The notes under the pieces: model-generated
What the model saw: only the letters and a program-made list of their open reading frames with translations
What the model was told of the DNA's origin: nothing
The model's database searches: none
From: an uncultured Eubacteriales bacterium
Lineage (GTDB): Bacteria; Bacillota; Clostridia; Lachnospirales; Anaerotignaceae
Direction: 5' to 3'
Assembly (NCBI GenBank): GCA_900546215.1
Contig: URCD01000074.1
Span: 1-11,908, forward strand
DNA: 11,908 nucleotides
Made by a program: the position numbers and the translations under genes
Shown here: positions 6,288 to 11,908 of the stretch, piece by piece
How positions within the stretch are numbered: the first letter of the stretch is position 1
How the letters are laid out: each line of letters starts with the position of its first letter

Positions 6288-7480
6288 TTGTCTTCCTCCA
6301 ATGCTTTAACGGCATTAAGTATAACGTCTGCCGCTTCATATTTTGTCATCATAGGGTATGTCACCGCGTCACTTCTCGTTATTATTGTAATTATATTTGT
6401 ATCCGTTCCAAATCCGGACTCATTTCCCTTTATACTGTTTGCCACTATCATATCCGCGTTCTTTTTAGAAAGCTTTTTGACCGAGTTTTCCATTAAATTT
6501 TCTGTTTCCATTGAAAAACCGCAGATTATCTGATTTTCCTTTTTATGCTCTCCAAGGTACTGGAGTATATCCTTCGTCCTTTCAAGCTCTATGCAGTTCA
6601 TTCCGTTTTCTTTTTTTATCTTTTCACTGCTTACATTAACCGGCCTGTAGTCTGCCACTGCCGCCGCCTTTATGACAATATCAGCGTGTTCGGCAAATCG
6701 CTTCACCTCATTAAACATATCCTCAGCGCTTTCAATATTTATAAACCTAACTCCTGACGGAGGCGCTATTGAAACAGGGCCTGATATCAGTACGACATCC
6801 GCTCCTCTTGCCGATGCCCTTTCAGCAATAGCGTAGCCCATCTTTCCTGTTGAGTGGTTGGTAATAAAGCGCACAGGGTCTATTGCTTCTCTTGTTGGGC
6901 CCGCTGTAACTACAATTTGTTTGCCGCAGAGGTCTTTTTTTGAAAAGCTTCTGGAAATGTACTGCACAATATCGTTTACATCCGCAAGCTTACCTTCCCC
7001 GGTATCTCCGCAGGCAAGCCTTCCGCTGGCAGGAGAAATAAACTCATATCCGTAGTCCTTAAGCTTTTTAATATTGTCCTGCACTATTTTATTATTATAC
7101 ATATGCGTATTCATCGCCGGTGCAATAACTCTGGGGCACTCCGCCGCCATAATAGTTGTACTCAGCATATCGTCAGCTATGCCGTTGGCTATCTTTCCTA
7201 TTATGTTAGCCGATGCCGGAGCAATTACAAATATATCGGCTTTTTTAGCCAAGGAAATATGCTTAACGTCATATTCAAAATTTCTGTCAAATGTGTCTAC
7301 AATACATTTATTGCTGGTAAGTGTTTCAAATGTAATGGGATTTATAAAGTTACATGCATTTTGGGTCATTATGACATGCACATCAGCATGCATTTTAACA
7401 AGAGAGCTTACCACATCAGCCATTTTATAGGCTGCAATACTTCCGGTTACTCCAATAACTACGGTTCTGCCTTTAAGCAT
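6284..7480 (-). CDS. coaBC: Bifunctional phosphopantothenoylcysteine synthetase/decarboxylase
   Basis: CoaB joins 4'-phosphopantothenate to cysteine using CTP, and the FMN-dependent CoaC half decarboxylates the product to 4'-phosphopantetheine. With the start at 7480 the protein is 398 residues, the normal length. The CoaC half (1-180) has GVTGSIAAYK (10-19), the catalytic His74, the PAMN motif (121-124) and the flap with Cys157 in ACGDTGEGKLAD. The CoaB half (about 186-398) has VVTAGPTREAIDPVRFITN (190-208), the STGKMG loop (210-215), KAAAVADYRP (271-280) and KIKKE (287-291). I chose Met at 7480 because AGGAGG lies 8 nt upstream (plus 7489-7494) and the family begins there. An in-frame start at 7543 would add 21 residues unlike the family and place the ribosome binding site inside the gene. 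It is preceded by a 250-nt leader. Confidence 0.95.
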   Translation of the reverse strand: MLKGRTVVIGVTGSIAAYKMADVVSSLVKMHADVHVIMTQNACNFINPITFETLTSNKCIVDTFDRNFEYDVKHISLAKKADIFVIAPASANIIGKIANGIADDMLSTTIMAAECPRVIAPAMNTHMYNNKIVQDNIKKLKDYGYEFISPASGRLACGDTGEGKLADVNDIVQYISRSFSKKDLCGKQIVVTAGPTREAIDPVRFITNHSTGKMGYAIAERASARGADVVLISGPVSIAPPSGVRFINIESAEDMFNEVKRFAEHADIVIKAAAVADYRPVNVSSEKIKKENGMNCIELERTKDILQYLGEHKKENQIICGFSMETENLMENSVKKLSKKNADMIVANSIKGNESGFGTDTNIITIITRSDAVTYPMMTKYEAADVILNAVKALEEDK

Positions 7481-7510
7481 TTTATTTTCCTCCTGTTTCA
7501 ATGGTAGATT

Positions 7511-7526
7511 AAAAGCCGCAAGCGGC
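7511..7526 (-). terminator. Small hairpin before coaBC, possible attenuator
   Basis: On the minus strand GCCG-CTTG-CGGC (plus 7515-7526) folds into a 4-bp stem with a CUUG tetraloop, a very stable loop type, and is followed at once by four T (7511-7514). It lies about 20 nt before the coaBC ribosome binding site, inside the predicted leader. It could terminate the leader RNA or attenuate coaBC. The short stem and U-run make it weak by itself. Confidence 0.4.
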
Positions 7527-7565
7527 GCCATTTGTTTAATCAATTCTTAACAGGAAAAATACCGT

Positions 7566-7729
7566 AAAAACATAAAAGGGATAGCCGTCCTCATATACGC
7601 GGCAAAAAAGGATATGGCAGAAGCTAAAGTTCTGTCTGTAAAGTCACACTCACCATTCTGTGGGATATGTGCTTTTCTTCTCTTTTATGAGGTGTAAAAC
7701 GGTATAGTTTCTGTTAGAATACTATCCAC
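7566..7729 (-). ncRNA. Candidate structured leader RNA / small RNA upstream of coaBC (unrecognised)
   Basis: Transcription from the strong promoter at 7735-7763 should begin near 7729. GGATAG (minus strand, plus 7722-7727) can pair with CTATCC (plus 7579-7584) about 140 nt later and close the whole segment. Stacked inside are CCG/CGG (7700-7702 with 7585-7587) and CCTCATA/TATGAGG (7686-7692 with 7589-7595). Two local hairpins also fit: CACAT/GTGTG (7667-7671 with 7645-7649) and CAGAA/TTCTG (7630-7634 with 7618-7622). The 5' GGATAGT can instead pair with ACTATACC (7701-7708), so two exclusive folds exist. A T-rich tail follows the closing stem. No open reading frame of note is present. It matches no riboswitch consensus I know. 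It may be a CoA-pathway riboswitch, a 6S-like RNA or an unstructured leader. Confidence 0.45.
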
Positions 7730-7734
7730 TGCGA

Positions 7735-7763
7735 AGTATAACAAATTTATTTTATATTGTAAA
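7735..7763 (-). promoter_or_regulatory. Strong sigma-A-type promoter for the coaBC leader
   Basis: On the minus strand TTTACA (plus 7758-7763) and TATACT (plus 7735-7740) are separated by exactly 17 nt, close to the consensus TTGACA-17-TATAAT. It lies just after the two terminators of priA and gives a 5' untranslated region of about 250 nt before coaBC. It is the best-matching promoter in the window. Confidence 0.75.
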
Positions 7764-7785
7764 TATAACTAACGTACATTTAACA

Positions 7786-7811
7786 AAAATTCTGGCTTTA
7801 AACAGAATTTT
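7786..7811 (-). terminator. Second terminator behind priA
   Basis: AAAATTCTG (7786-7794) and CAGAATTTT (7803-7811) form a perfect 9-bp stem around an 8-nt loop, and on the minus strand it runs into T5. It is A/T-rich but sits right behind the first terminator, so together they isolate coaBC from priA transcription. Confidence 0.6.
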
Positions 7812-7813
7812 AC

Positions 7814-7837
7814 AAAAAAAGGAGCGCAAGGCTCCTT
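7814..7837 (-). terminator. Intrinsic terminator of the yicC-priA operon
   Basis: AAGGAGC (7819-7825) pairs with GCTCCTT (7831-7837) around a 5-nt loop, and seven T follow on the minus strand (plus 7814-7820). The stem starts 6 nt past the priA stop codon. Confidence 0.85.
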
Positions 7838-7843
7838 CAATCT

Positions 7844-10048
7844 TTATATAATCTTTGGATTAATATATATTCCCAATGCCTCAAAGTTCTGTCTCATTTT
7901 AGAATAAATATCCTCTACAGCCGTTTTAAGAATATCGGCATTATCGCTTCTAACAGTAATCAGCCAACGGTATTCGTCCTTTATCTTGGATATGTACTGC
8001 GGCACGGGTCCAAGTACATCCACACCATATTTTTTTAGCTCATCTGCTGTTATATGTGAATTCTCTATTACTTTTTTTTCGTCTAAACCTGTAATCTCTA
8101 TTTGGGCACAATCCATGCACGGAGGATAACCCATCTGCCGCCTGTAGGTTAACTCATCATCATAAAATCCGTCCCCCTTAACAGCCGCCATGATTGCTGG
8201 ATTGTCAGGCGTATAGGTCTGAACTATTACTCGTCCGGGATCATCTCCCCTTCCGGCTCTTCCGGCAACCTGTGTTATTAGCTGATAGGTTTTTTCATTT
8301 CCGTCATACTCTCCTGTATTTAAAGACATATCAGCCGCCATTACTCCTACAAGCGCAACATTTTTAAAATCATGTCCCTTAGCTATCATCTGTGTTCCTA
8401 TAAGTATATCTGCCTTGCCTGAACCGAATTCAGAAAGAATTTGGGCATGCCCATTTTTTCCGCTGACGGTATCGGCGTCCATTCTAATTACTCTTGCCTG
8501 AGGAAAAAGCTTTTTTATTTCATCCTCAATTTTCTGCGTACCAACGCCAAAATATCTGATTCTTTTAGAACCGCATACAGGACATGTTTCAGGCCTGTCA
8601 ACAGTCTCACCGCAGTAATGGCAGACCAGTTTTCCGCTTGATGCATGATATTTATAGGAGACATCGCAATGACTGCACTTCATAACATATCCGCAGCTTC
8701 TGCAGGATACAAATGTAGAGTAGCCTCTGCGGTTTATAAAGAGCATAATCTGTTTTTTTTCATCAAGAGTATCTTTAACCGCGTTATATAAGGAACGGCT
8801 GAACATGCTTTTGTTGCCGTCCTCCAGCTCTCTCCGCATATCCGCTATTTCAATTGAAGGTACTTTGCCGCTTCCGTTTGCCCTTTCCTCAAGCTTAGTA
8901 TATCTAACCTTTCCGTTTTGTGCCCTGTAATAGGTTTTGACGGACGGGGTTGCGGTCCCCATTACTAAAGAAGCTCCTGTTAGAGTGCAAAGCTTTTCAG
9001 CAGTCTCAACGGCATCATAGGCAGGAGATGTTTCTGATATATAGCTCTTCTCATGCTCCTCATCCACAATTACTATTCCAAGGTCCGCAAAAGGAGTGAA
9101 AAGCGCCGATCTTGGGCCTATAACAACAGATATTTCTCCGTCCTGCGCCCTTTTCCAGCAGTTAAACCTTTCACGGTAATTCATTTTACTGTGGCTTACA
9201 GCAGCTCTGCCTCCAAATCTGCGTATAAAACGGCCTGTCATAAGCGGCGTCAGCGATATCTCAGGTACCAATACAACAGCCTGTTTTCCCTCAGCTAATA
9301 CTTTTTCAATCATCTGCATGTAGATTTCAGTCTTTCCGCTTCCGGTTACGCCGTGTATAAGCAAAGGGCGGTTTAAGCTGCTTCTTTCATTCTCCCACTC
9401 TGCGATAACCTTCATTTGACCGCTGTTTAGCTTTATATCCACGCACTCCTCCTGAAGTATGGAGCAGTATGTATCTGCCAGTACTTTTTTTGTATAGACC
9501 TCTAGACAGCCTGCCTCTTTTAAAGCCTTAAGAGCATATTCACAGCCACTGATATTTTTTTTCAGCTCCGAAAGCGGAACCTCACCATTCGCGGCTATAA
9601 AATTCAGAATTTCCGCTCTCTTATGTTTTCTCTTATCGTTATCATAAGCCCCAATAAAATCGAAAAGCCGCTCAGAGGGTCTGACATATTTTACACCCAC
9701 ATAATAATTAGTTTTGTCCTTAATTCCGCCGGGTATTATTGTCTGAAGGCATTTTGAAAGCGTGGCAAAGTATCTTTGCCTCATCCATTGCGCAAGCTCA
9801 AGCATAGTTTTTGAAAAAACCGGAAAATCATCAGGAACTGATAAAATAGACTTCATCTTATCCTCAGGAACGTCGCTGCTTGTCATAGTGTTGACAACAT
9901 AGCCTTCGCTCACGCTTCCTCCCCGTCCAAAGGGCACTCTCACCCTCATTCCAACCTTTACAGCAGCCTCAAGCTCCGCAGGCACAGCGTAGTCAAAGAC
10001 CCTGTCTATATCCATATGTGATATGCTGAGTATTACCTGTGCAAACAT
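7844..10048 (-). CDS. priA: Primosomal protein N' (replication restart helicase PriA)
   Basis: PriA recognises stalled or repaired replication forks, unwinds the lagging arm and reloads the replicative helicase. From the ATG at 10048 the protein is 734 residues, a normal size. An N-terminal 3'-DNA-binding domain (about 1-100, FAQVILSISHMDIDRVFDYA) and a winged-helix region are followed by the superfamily 2 helicase. That part has Walker A GVTGSGKT (233-240) and DEEH (329-332). Eight cysteines at 449, 452, 458, 461, 476, 479, 489 and 492 form the two zinc sites. The C-terminal part carries the arginine-finger motif QVAGRAGRG. I prefer ATG 10048 because GAGGTG lies 6 nt upstream (plus 10055-10060). 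The upstream GTG at 10057 is part of that binding site. It is the last gene of the operon, with a hairpin (10069-10100) just before its ribosome binding site. Confidence 0.96.
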   Translation of the reverse strand: MFAQVILSISHMDIDRVFDYAVPAELEAAVKVGMRVRVPFGRGGSVSEGYVVNTMTSSDVPEDKMKSILSVPDDFPVFSKTMLELAQWMRQRYFATLSKCLQTIIPGGIKDKTNYYVGVKYVRPSERLFDFIGAYDNDKRKHKRAEILNFIAANGEVPLSELKKNISGCEYALKALKEAGCLEVYTKKVLADTYCSILQEECVDIKLNSGQMKVIAEWENERSSLNRPLLIHGVTGSGKTEIYMQMIEKVLAEGKQAVVLVPEISLTPLMTGRFIRRFGGRAAVSHSKMNYRERFNCWKRAQDGEISVVIGPRSALFTPFADLGIVIVDEEHEKSYISETSPAYDAVETAEKLCTLTGASLVMGTATPSVKTYYRAQNGKVRYTKLEERANGSGKVPSIEIADMRRELEDGNKSMFSRSLYNAVKDTLDEKKQIMLFINRRGYSTFVSCRSCGYVMKCSHCDVSYKYHASSGKLVCHYCGETVDRPETCPVCGSKRIRYFGVGTQKIEDEIKKLFPQARVIRMDADTVSGKNGHAQILSEFGSGKADILIGTQMIAKGHDFKNVALVGVMAADMSLNTGEYDGNEKTYQLITQVAGRAGRGDDPGRVIVQTYTPDNPAIMAAVKGDGFYDDELTYRRQMGYPPCMDCAQIEITGLDEKKVIENSHITADELKKYGVDVLGPVPQYISKIKDEYRWLITVRSDNADILKTAVEDIYSKMRQNFEALGIYINPKII

Positions 10049-10068
10049 CAAAAACACCTCAATATCAA

Positions 10069-10100
10069 AAGGCGTGCCTGAACAAAGTTTGGCACGCCTT
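10069..10100 (-). terminator. Hairpin between rpoZ and priA
   Basis: AAGGCGTGCC (10069-10078) and GGCACGCCTT (10091-10100) form a perfect 10-bp stem around a 12-nt loop. On the minus strand only TTGATATT follows, a poor U-run, and the priA ribosome binding site begins 9 nt after the stem. It may be a leaky terminator or an RNA stabiliser or processing site that sets PriA below Gmk and omega. The neighbouring 10101-10203 holds no gene and no promoter I would call. Confidence 0.55.
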
Positions 10101-10203
10101 ATTTAGCTCATTAAAATTTTTTATTGCCTGCTTCATTAAGAATTAAGCTCAATACAGACAAAACCGAAAGCCTTTACGCTCAAATACTGTCACTTTCCAA
10201 GGA

Positions 10204-10518
10204 TTACTCCTCATTGCCGTAGTTATCTAAGCTGATTTCAGAAAGCTCATGGTGTTCTTCCTCTTCTCTTGCCTTGGCCTCCTCAGCGTCTGGATTATGG
10301 CTTATAATATTTATCTTAGAGTTATAAAGCTCATTTACAGCAATTGATACCGGTTTATCCACCTTATAATTATTTATAAGAGGCTCGCTTCCATCTACAA
10401 GCTGTCTTGCCCTTTTTGCAGCGGCTATTATAATAGTGTACCTGCTGAGCATTGAGTTATCAAGACTTTCCTGCTCGCTTAAAACCTCTAAAAGTTCCGT
10501 GTATGAAGGATGAATCAT
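10204..10518 (-). CDS. rpoZ: RNA polymerase omega subunit
   Basis: Omega is a small subunit that helps beta-prime fold and join RNA polymerase. From the ATG at 10518 the protein is 104 residues. It opens MIHPSYTELLE, has NSMLSRYTIIIAAAKRARQL (about residues 21-40), which is the conserved omega core, and then KPVSIAVNEL (about 55-64). The tail is acidic (EAKAREEEEHHE) and poorly conserved, as is usual. AAGGAG lies 10 nt upstream (plus 10529-10534), inside the end of gmk, and the ATG shares one base with the gmk TAA, so the two are probably translationally coupled. An in-frame TTG two codons earlier (10524) is a less likely start. The gmk-rpoZ pairing is widely conserved in Firmicutes. Confidence 0.93.
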   Translation of the reverse strand: MIHPSYTELLEVLSEQESLDNSMLSRYTIIIAAAKRARQLVDGSEPLINNYKVDKPVSIAVNELYNSKINIISHNPDAEEAKAREEEEHHELSEISLDNYGNEE

Positions 10519-11126
10519 TAACAAACATCTCCTTTAAATTTATTCTTTAAGTCCGGGTTGCGGCTGCATTTCATTCTTTCTGCCTTAACAATACAGTCAA
10601 TATCCTCGACTGCCCGCTCAACCGTATCATTTATAACAAGATAATCATATTTCGGAAGATATTCCAATTCCTCCTCCGCACGCTTAATACGCTTATCTAT
10701 CGTTGCCTTATCCTCTGTCCCTCTGTATTCAAGGCGCCTTCTAAGCTCTGTCAGGCTTGGCGGCATAGTGAATATCAGTACTGCGTCTTCATATTTTTTC
10801 TTTACCTGAAGGGCTCCCTGCACTTCAATCTCAAGGATAATGTTTTTTCCCTCTTCAAGCTGCTCCTCAACATATTTCTTAGGTGTTCCATAGTAGTTGT
10901 CACAAAATACTGCATGCTCCAGCAGCTCGCCTTTTTCCAGCATTTCCTCAAACTTTTCAACAGATTTAAAAAAATAATGTACCCCATCTATCTCATTGGG
11001 TCTTGGATTTCTTGTTGTTGCAGAAATGGAAACCGAATAGCCGGAATCCGCTACAAGGCGCTCAACAATAGTCCCCTTTCCCGAACCAGACGGACCGGAA
11101 ATAATAAGTAATACTCCTTTTCCCAT
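10518..11126 (-). CDS. gmk: Guanylate kinase
   Basis: Gmk phosphorylates GMP (and dGMP) to GDP with ATP in the cytoplasm, supplying GTP synthesis and salvage. The 202-residue length is typical. The P-loop GPSGSGKGT is at residues 11-19. SISATTRNPRPNEIDGVHY (about 33-51) holds the GMP-binding Arg and Tyr residues. EIEVQGALQVKKKY (about 99-112) contains the Glu and Asp/Gln region contacting guanine, and the lid segment with RRRLEYRGTED follows. AGGAG 8 nt upstream (plus 11134-11138) overlaps the remA stop codon, so the genes are tightly linked. In Firmicutes Gmk also responds to (p)ppGpp; whether this one does cannot be read from the sequence. Confidence 0.96.
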   Translation of the reverse strand: MGKGVLLIISGPSGSGKGTIVERLVADSGYSVSISATTRNPRPNEIDGVHYFFKSVEKFEEMLEKGELLEHAVFCDNYYGTPKKYVEEQLEEGKNIILEIEVQGALQVKKKYEDAVLIFTMPPSLTELRRRLEYRGTEDKATIDKRIKRAEEELEYLPKYDYLVINDTVERAVEDIDCIVKAERMKCSRNPDLKNKFKGDVC

Positions 11127-11137
11127 TACATATACTC

Positions 11138-11401
11138 CTATTCTTCTTCCGTATCCTTAAAGCTGTGAAGCCTTGCAAGTATAGTATCCGGCAGCAGTGC
11201 CGAAAGCACCACATGTCCGCTGTCACAAACAATTACAGCCCTTGTTTTCCTGCCGCAGGTGGCATCTATAGAGTTACCTCCTGCCTTAGCCTCTTGTACA
11301 AGTCTTTTAACGGGTGCGGCGTCGGGAGAAACAATAGCGACAATACGGTCGGAGGAAATAATATTCCCATAACCGATGTTAACAAATCTTACATAGCCCA
11401 T
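11138..11401 (-). CDS. remA: RemA-family DNA-binding regulator (DUF370)
   Basis: This 87-residue protein starts MGYVRFVNIGYGNIISSDRIVAIVSPDAAPVKR and contains ATCGRKTRAVIVCDSGHVVLSAL, the conserved DUF370 pattern. In Bacillus subtilis RemA is a ring-forming DNA-binding protein that activates biofilm matrix and osmoprotection genes. In many Clostridia the homologue's targets are unknown. The basic residues of the conserved core (CGRKTRA, residues about 49-55) fit a DNA-binding surface. AAGGAG 8 nt upstream overlaps the yicC stop codon, and gmk follows after 11 nt, reproducing the yloC-remA-gmk order of Bacillus. Confidence 0.92.
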   Translation of the reverse strand: MGYVRFVNIGYGNIISSDRIVAIVSPDAAPVKRLVQEAKAGGNSIDATCGRKTRAVIVCDSGHVVLSALLPDTILARLHSFKDTEEE

Positions 11402-11412
11402 TTTCCGGCTCC

Positions 11413-11880
11413 TTATTCTATATTTTGAATTTGCTCTCGTATTTTCTCTATCTCGCTTTTAAGCTCAATAGTTATCTGTGTGACCTTGATGTCATTCGAT
11501 TTGGAGGCAATGGTGTTTGCTTCCCGGTTCATTTCCTGAATAAGGAAATCAAGCTTTCTTCCGATAGGCTCATCCTTATCAAATATAATTCTAAGCTGGC
11601 TAATATGGCTTGCAAGTCTTGTTATTTCCTCATCTATGCATGCTCTGTCAGCAAATACTGTTACCTCTGTAAGTATGCGCTGTTCGTCTATATTCTGGTC
11701 AGCAAGCAGTTCCGTGAGTCTCGCCGTAAGCCTTGTGCGGTAATCCTCTGCAACCAGCGGGGCACGCTCCTTTACAGCCTCCACATAGCCTTCTATTATA
11801 TCAGCTTTTCTTAGGATGTCTGCTTTAAGCGCCTCTCCCTCTGCCTCTCTCTCTGCTCCTCCTTCAGCTCCTCCCTCTGG
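11413..11880 (-). CDS. YicC/YloC-family endoribonuclease, C-terminal part (cut by the window edge, frame breaks upstream)
   Basis: The frame reads REAEGEALKADILRKADII, then YVEAVKERAPLVAEDYRTRL, IDEQRILTEVTVFADRACIDEEITRL and IGRKLDFLIQEMNREANTIASKS. These are the hallmarks of the C-terminal DUF1732 half of YicC-type proteins. Escherichia coli YicC and Bacillus YloC are reported to be endoribonucleases. About 145 of the usual roughly 290 residues are present. The N-terminal half is not seen: the frame is closed by TAA at 11881-11883, inside a degenerate 12-nt repeat, while another frame is open to the window end. A GTG at 11784 is only an internal codon, not the start. The gene heads the operon with remA, gmk, rpoZ and priA. 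Whether the break is real or an assembly error at a contig end is open. Confidence 0.85.
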   Translation of the reverse strand, partial: PEGGAEGGAEREAEGEALKADILRKADIIEGYVEAVKERAPLVAEDYRTRLTARLTELLADQNIDEQRILTEVTVFADRACIDEEITRLASHISQLRIIFDKDEPIGRKLDFLIQEMNREANTIASKSNDIKVTQITIELKSEIEKIREQIQNIE

Positions 11881-11908
11881 TTATTCCTCTGCTCCTCCCT
11901 CTGTTCCC
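11831..11908. repeat. Degenerate 12-nt tandem repeat in the 5' side of the yicC fragment
   Basis: Units of 12 nt can be laid out at 11831, 11843, 11855, 11867, 11879 and 11891, with a partial unit at 11903. The best unit is GCTCCTCCCTCT, exact at 11867-11878 and 11891-11902; the unit at 11855 differs at two positions, and the others are more diverged. A (CT)5 tract spans 11845-11854. On the minus strand the unit encodes Gln-Arg-Glu-Glu in one frame and Glu-Gly-Gly-Ala in the yicC frame. Confidence 0.7.

Noticed and set aside
7074..7507. Plus-strand open frames of 118 and 134 residues opposite coaBC
   Set aside because: They are antisense to highly conserved coaBC coding sequence, with no start signals or known domains. 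Hydrophobic or Cys/His-rich composition is expected from the complement.
7481..7543. Longer coaBC start at 7543 (21 extra residues)
   Set aside because: The extra residues do not resemble the family, and AGGAGG lies directly before the Met at 7480, which begins the normal CoaC N-terminus.
7544..7596. 15-codon open frame (ATGAGGACGGCT...) in the coaBC leader as a leader peptide
   Set aside because: It has no ribosome binding site and no run of regulatory codons, and its bases take part in the proposed helices.
7566..7729. Assigning the coaBC leader to 6S RNA or a named riboswitch
   Set aside because: Length, closing stem and position would permit 6S RNA, but I cannot see its conserved central-bulge sequences. 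None of the T-box, TPP, FMN, SAM, cobalamin, lysine, glycine or cyclic-di-nucleotide consensus elements is evident.
10049..10057. GTG start for priA at 10057
   Set aside because: This GTG is part of the GAGGTG ribosome binding site for the ATG at 10048.
10519..10524. TTG start for rpoZ at 10524
   Set aside because: The ATG at 10518 is better spaced from AAGGAG and forms the common TAATG junction with gmk.
11425..11814. 129-residue plus-strand open frame opposite yicC
   Set aside because: It is antisense to the conserved YicC C-terminal domain, with no ribosome binding site and no domain resemblance.
11884..11906. Gln-Arg-Glu-Glu frame at the right edge as a separate gene
   Set aside because: It has no start or ribosome binding site in view and reads through a low-complexity repeat. 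It is better explained as the shifted continuation of yicC or an artefact.

Overview
The window looks like chromosomal DNA from a low-to-moderate GC member of the class Clostridia (Firmicutes/Bacillota). The evidence is the yicC-remA-gmk-rpoZ block, a type III pantothenate kinase beside coaBC, strong AGGAGG-type ribosome binding sites and many intrinsic terminators. I see no rRNA, tRNA, CRISPR array, transposase, integrase or phage gene. Both ends look irregular (a truncated gene on the left, low-complexity DNA on the right), as contig ends often do.

Left part (1-4545): a DUF3829-like protein fragment on the plus strand converges on a minus-strand DMT-superfamily (EamA) transporter. The transporter sits between two half-terminators that are complementary to each other, as if a roughly 1.2 kb cassette had landed in a terminator hairpin. 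Next come a GT4 glycosyltransferase with a heptad-repeat C-terminal tail and a LysR-type regulator, both on the minus strand.

Middle (4546-7843): proB (glutamate 5-kinase without a PUA domain) is read divergently from the LysR gene across a perfect odd palindrome. It converges on coaX, which is translationally coupled (ATGA overlap) to the upstream coaBC gene. Together CoaX and CoaBC convert pantothenate to 4'-phosphopantetheine on the way to coenzyme A. The 363-nt gap upstream of coaBC holds the tandem terminators of priA, a strong promoter and a long leader with potential long-range helices. I do not recognise this RNA, and it is the best candidate for something undescribed here.

Right part (7844-11908): a minus-strand housekeeping operon reads yicC-remA-gmk-rpoZ-priA. 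The genes are tightly packed, with ribosome binding sites overlapping the preceding stop codons. The yicC gene is cut by the window edge. Just before the edge its reading frame runs into a degenerate 12-nt tandem repeat, and a (CT)5 tract there separates two reading frames. This could be a frameshift, a slippage site or an assembly error. Compared with Bacillus subtilis (rpoZ-coaBC-priA), priA and coaBC are in swapped order here and coaBC has its own promoter.
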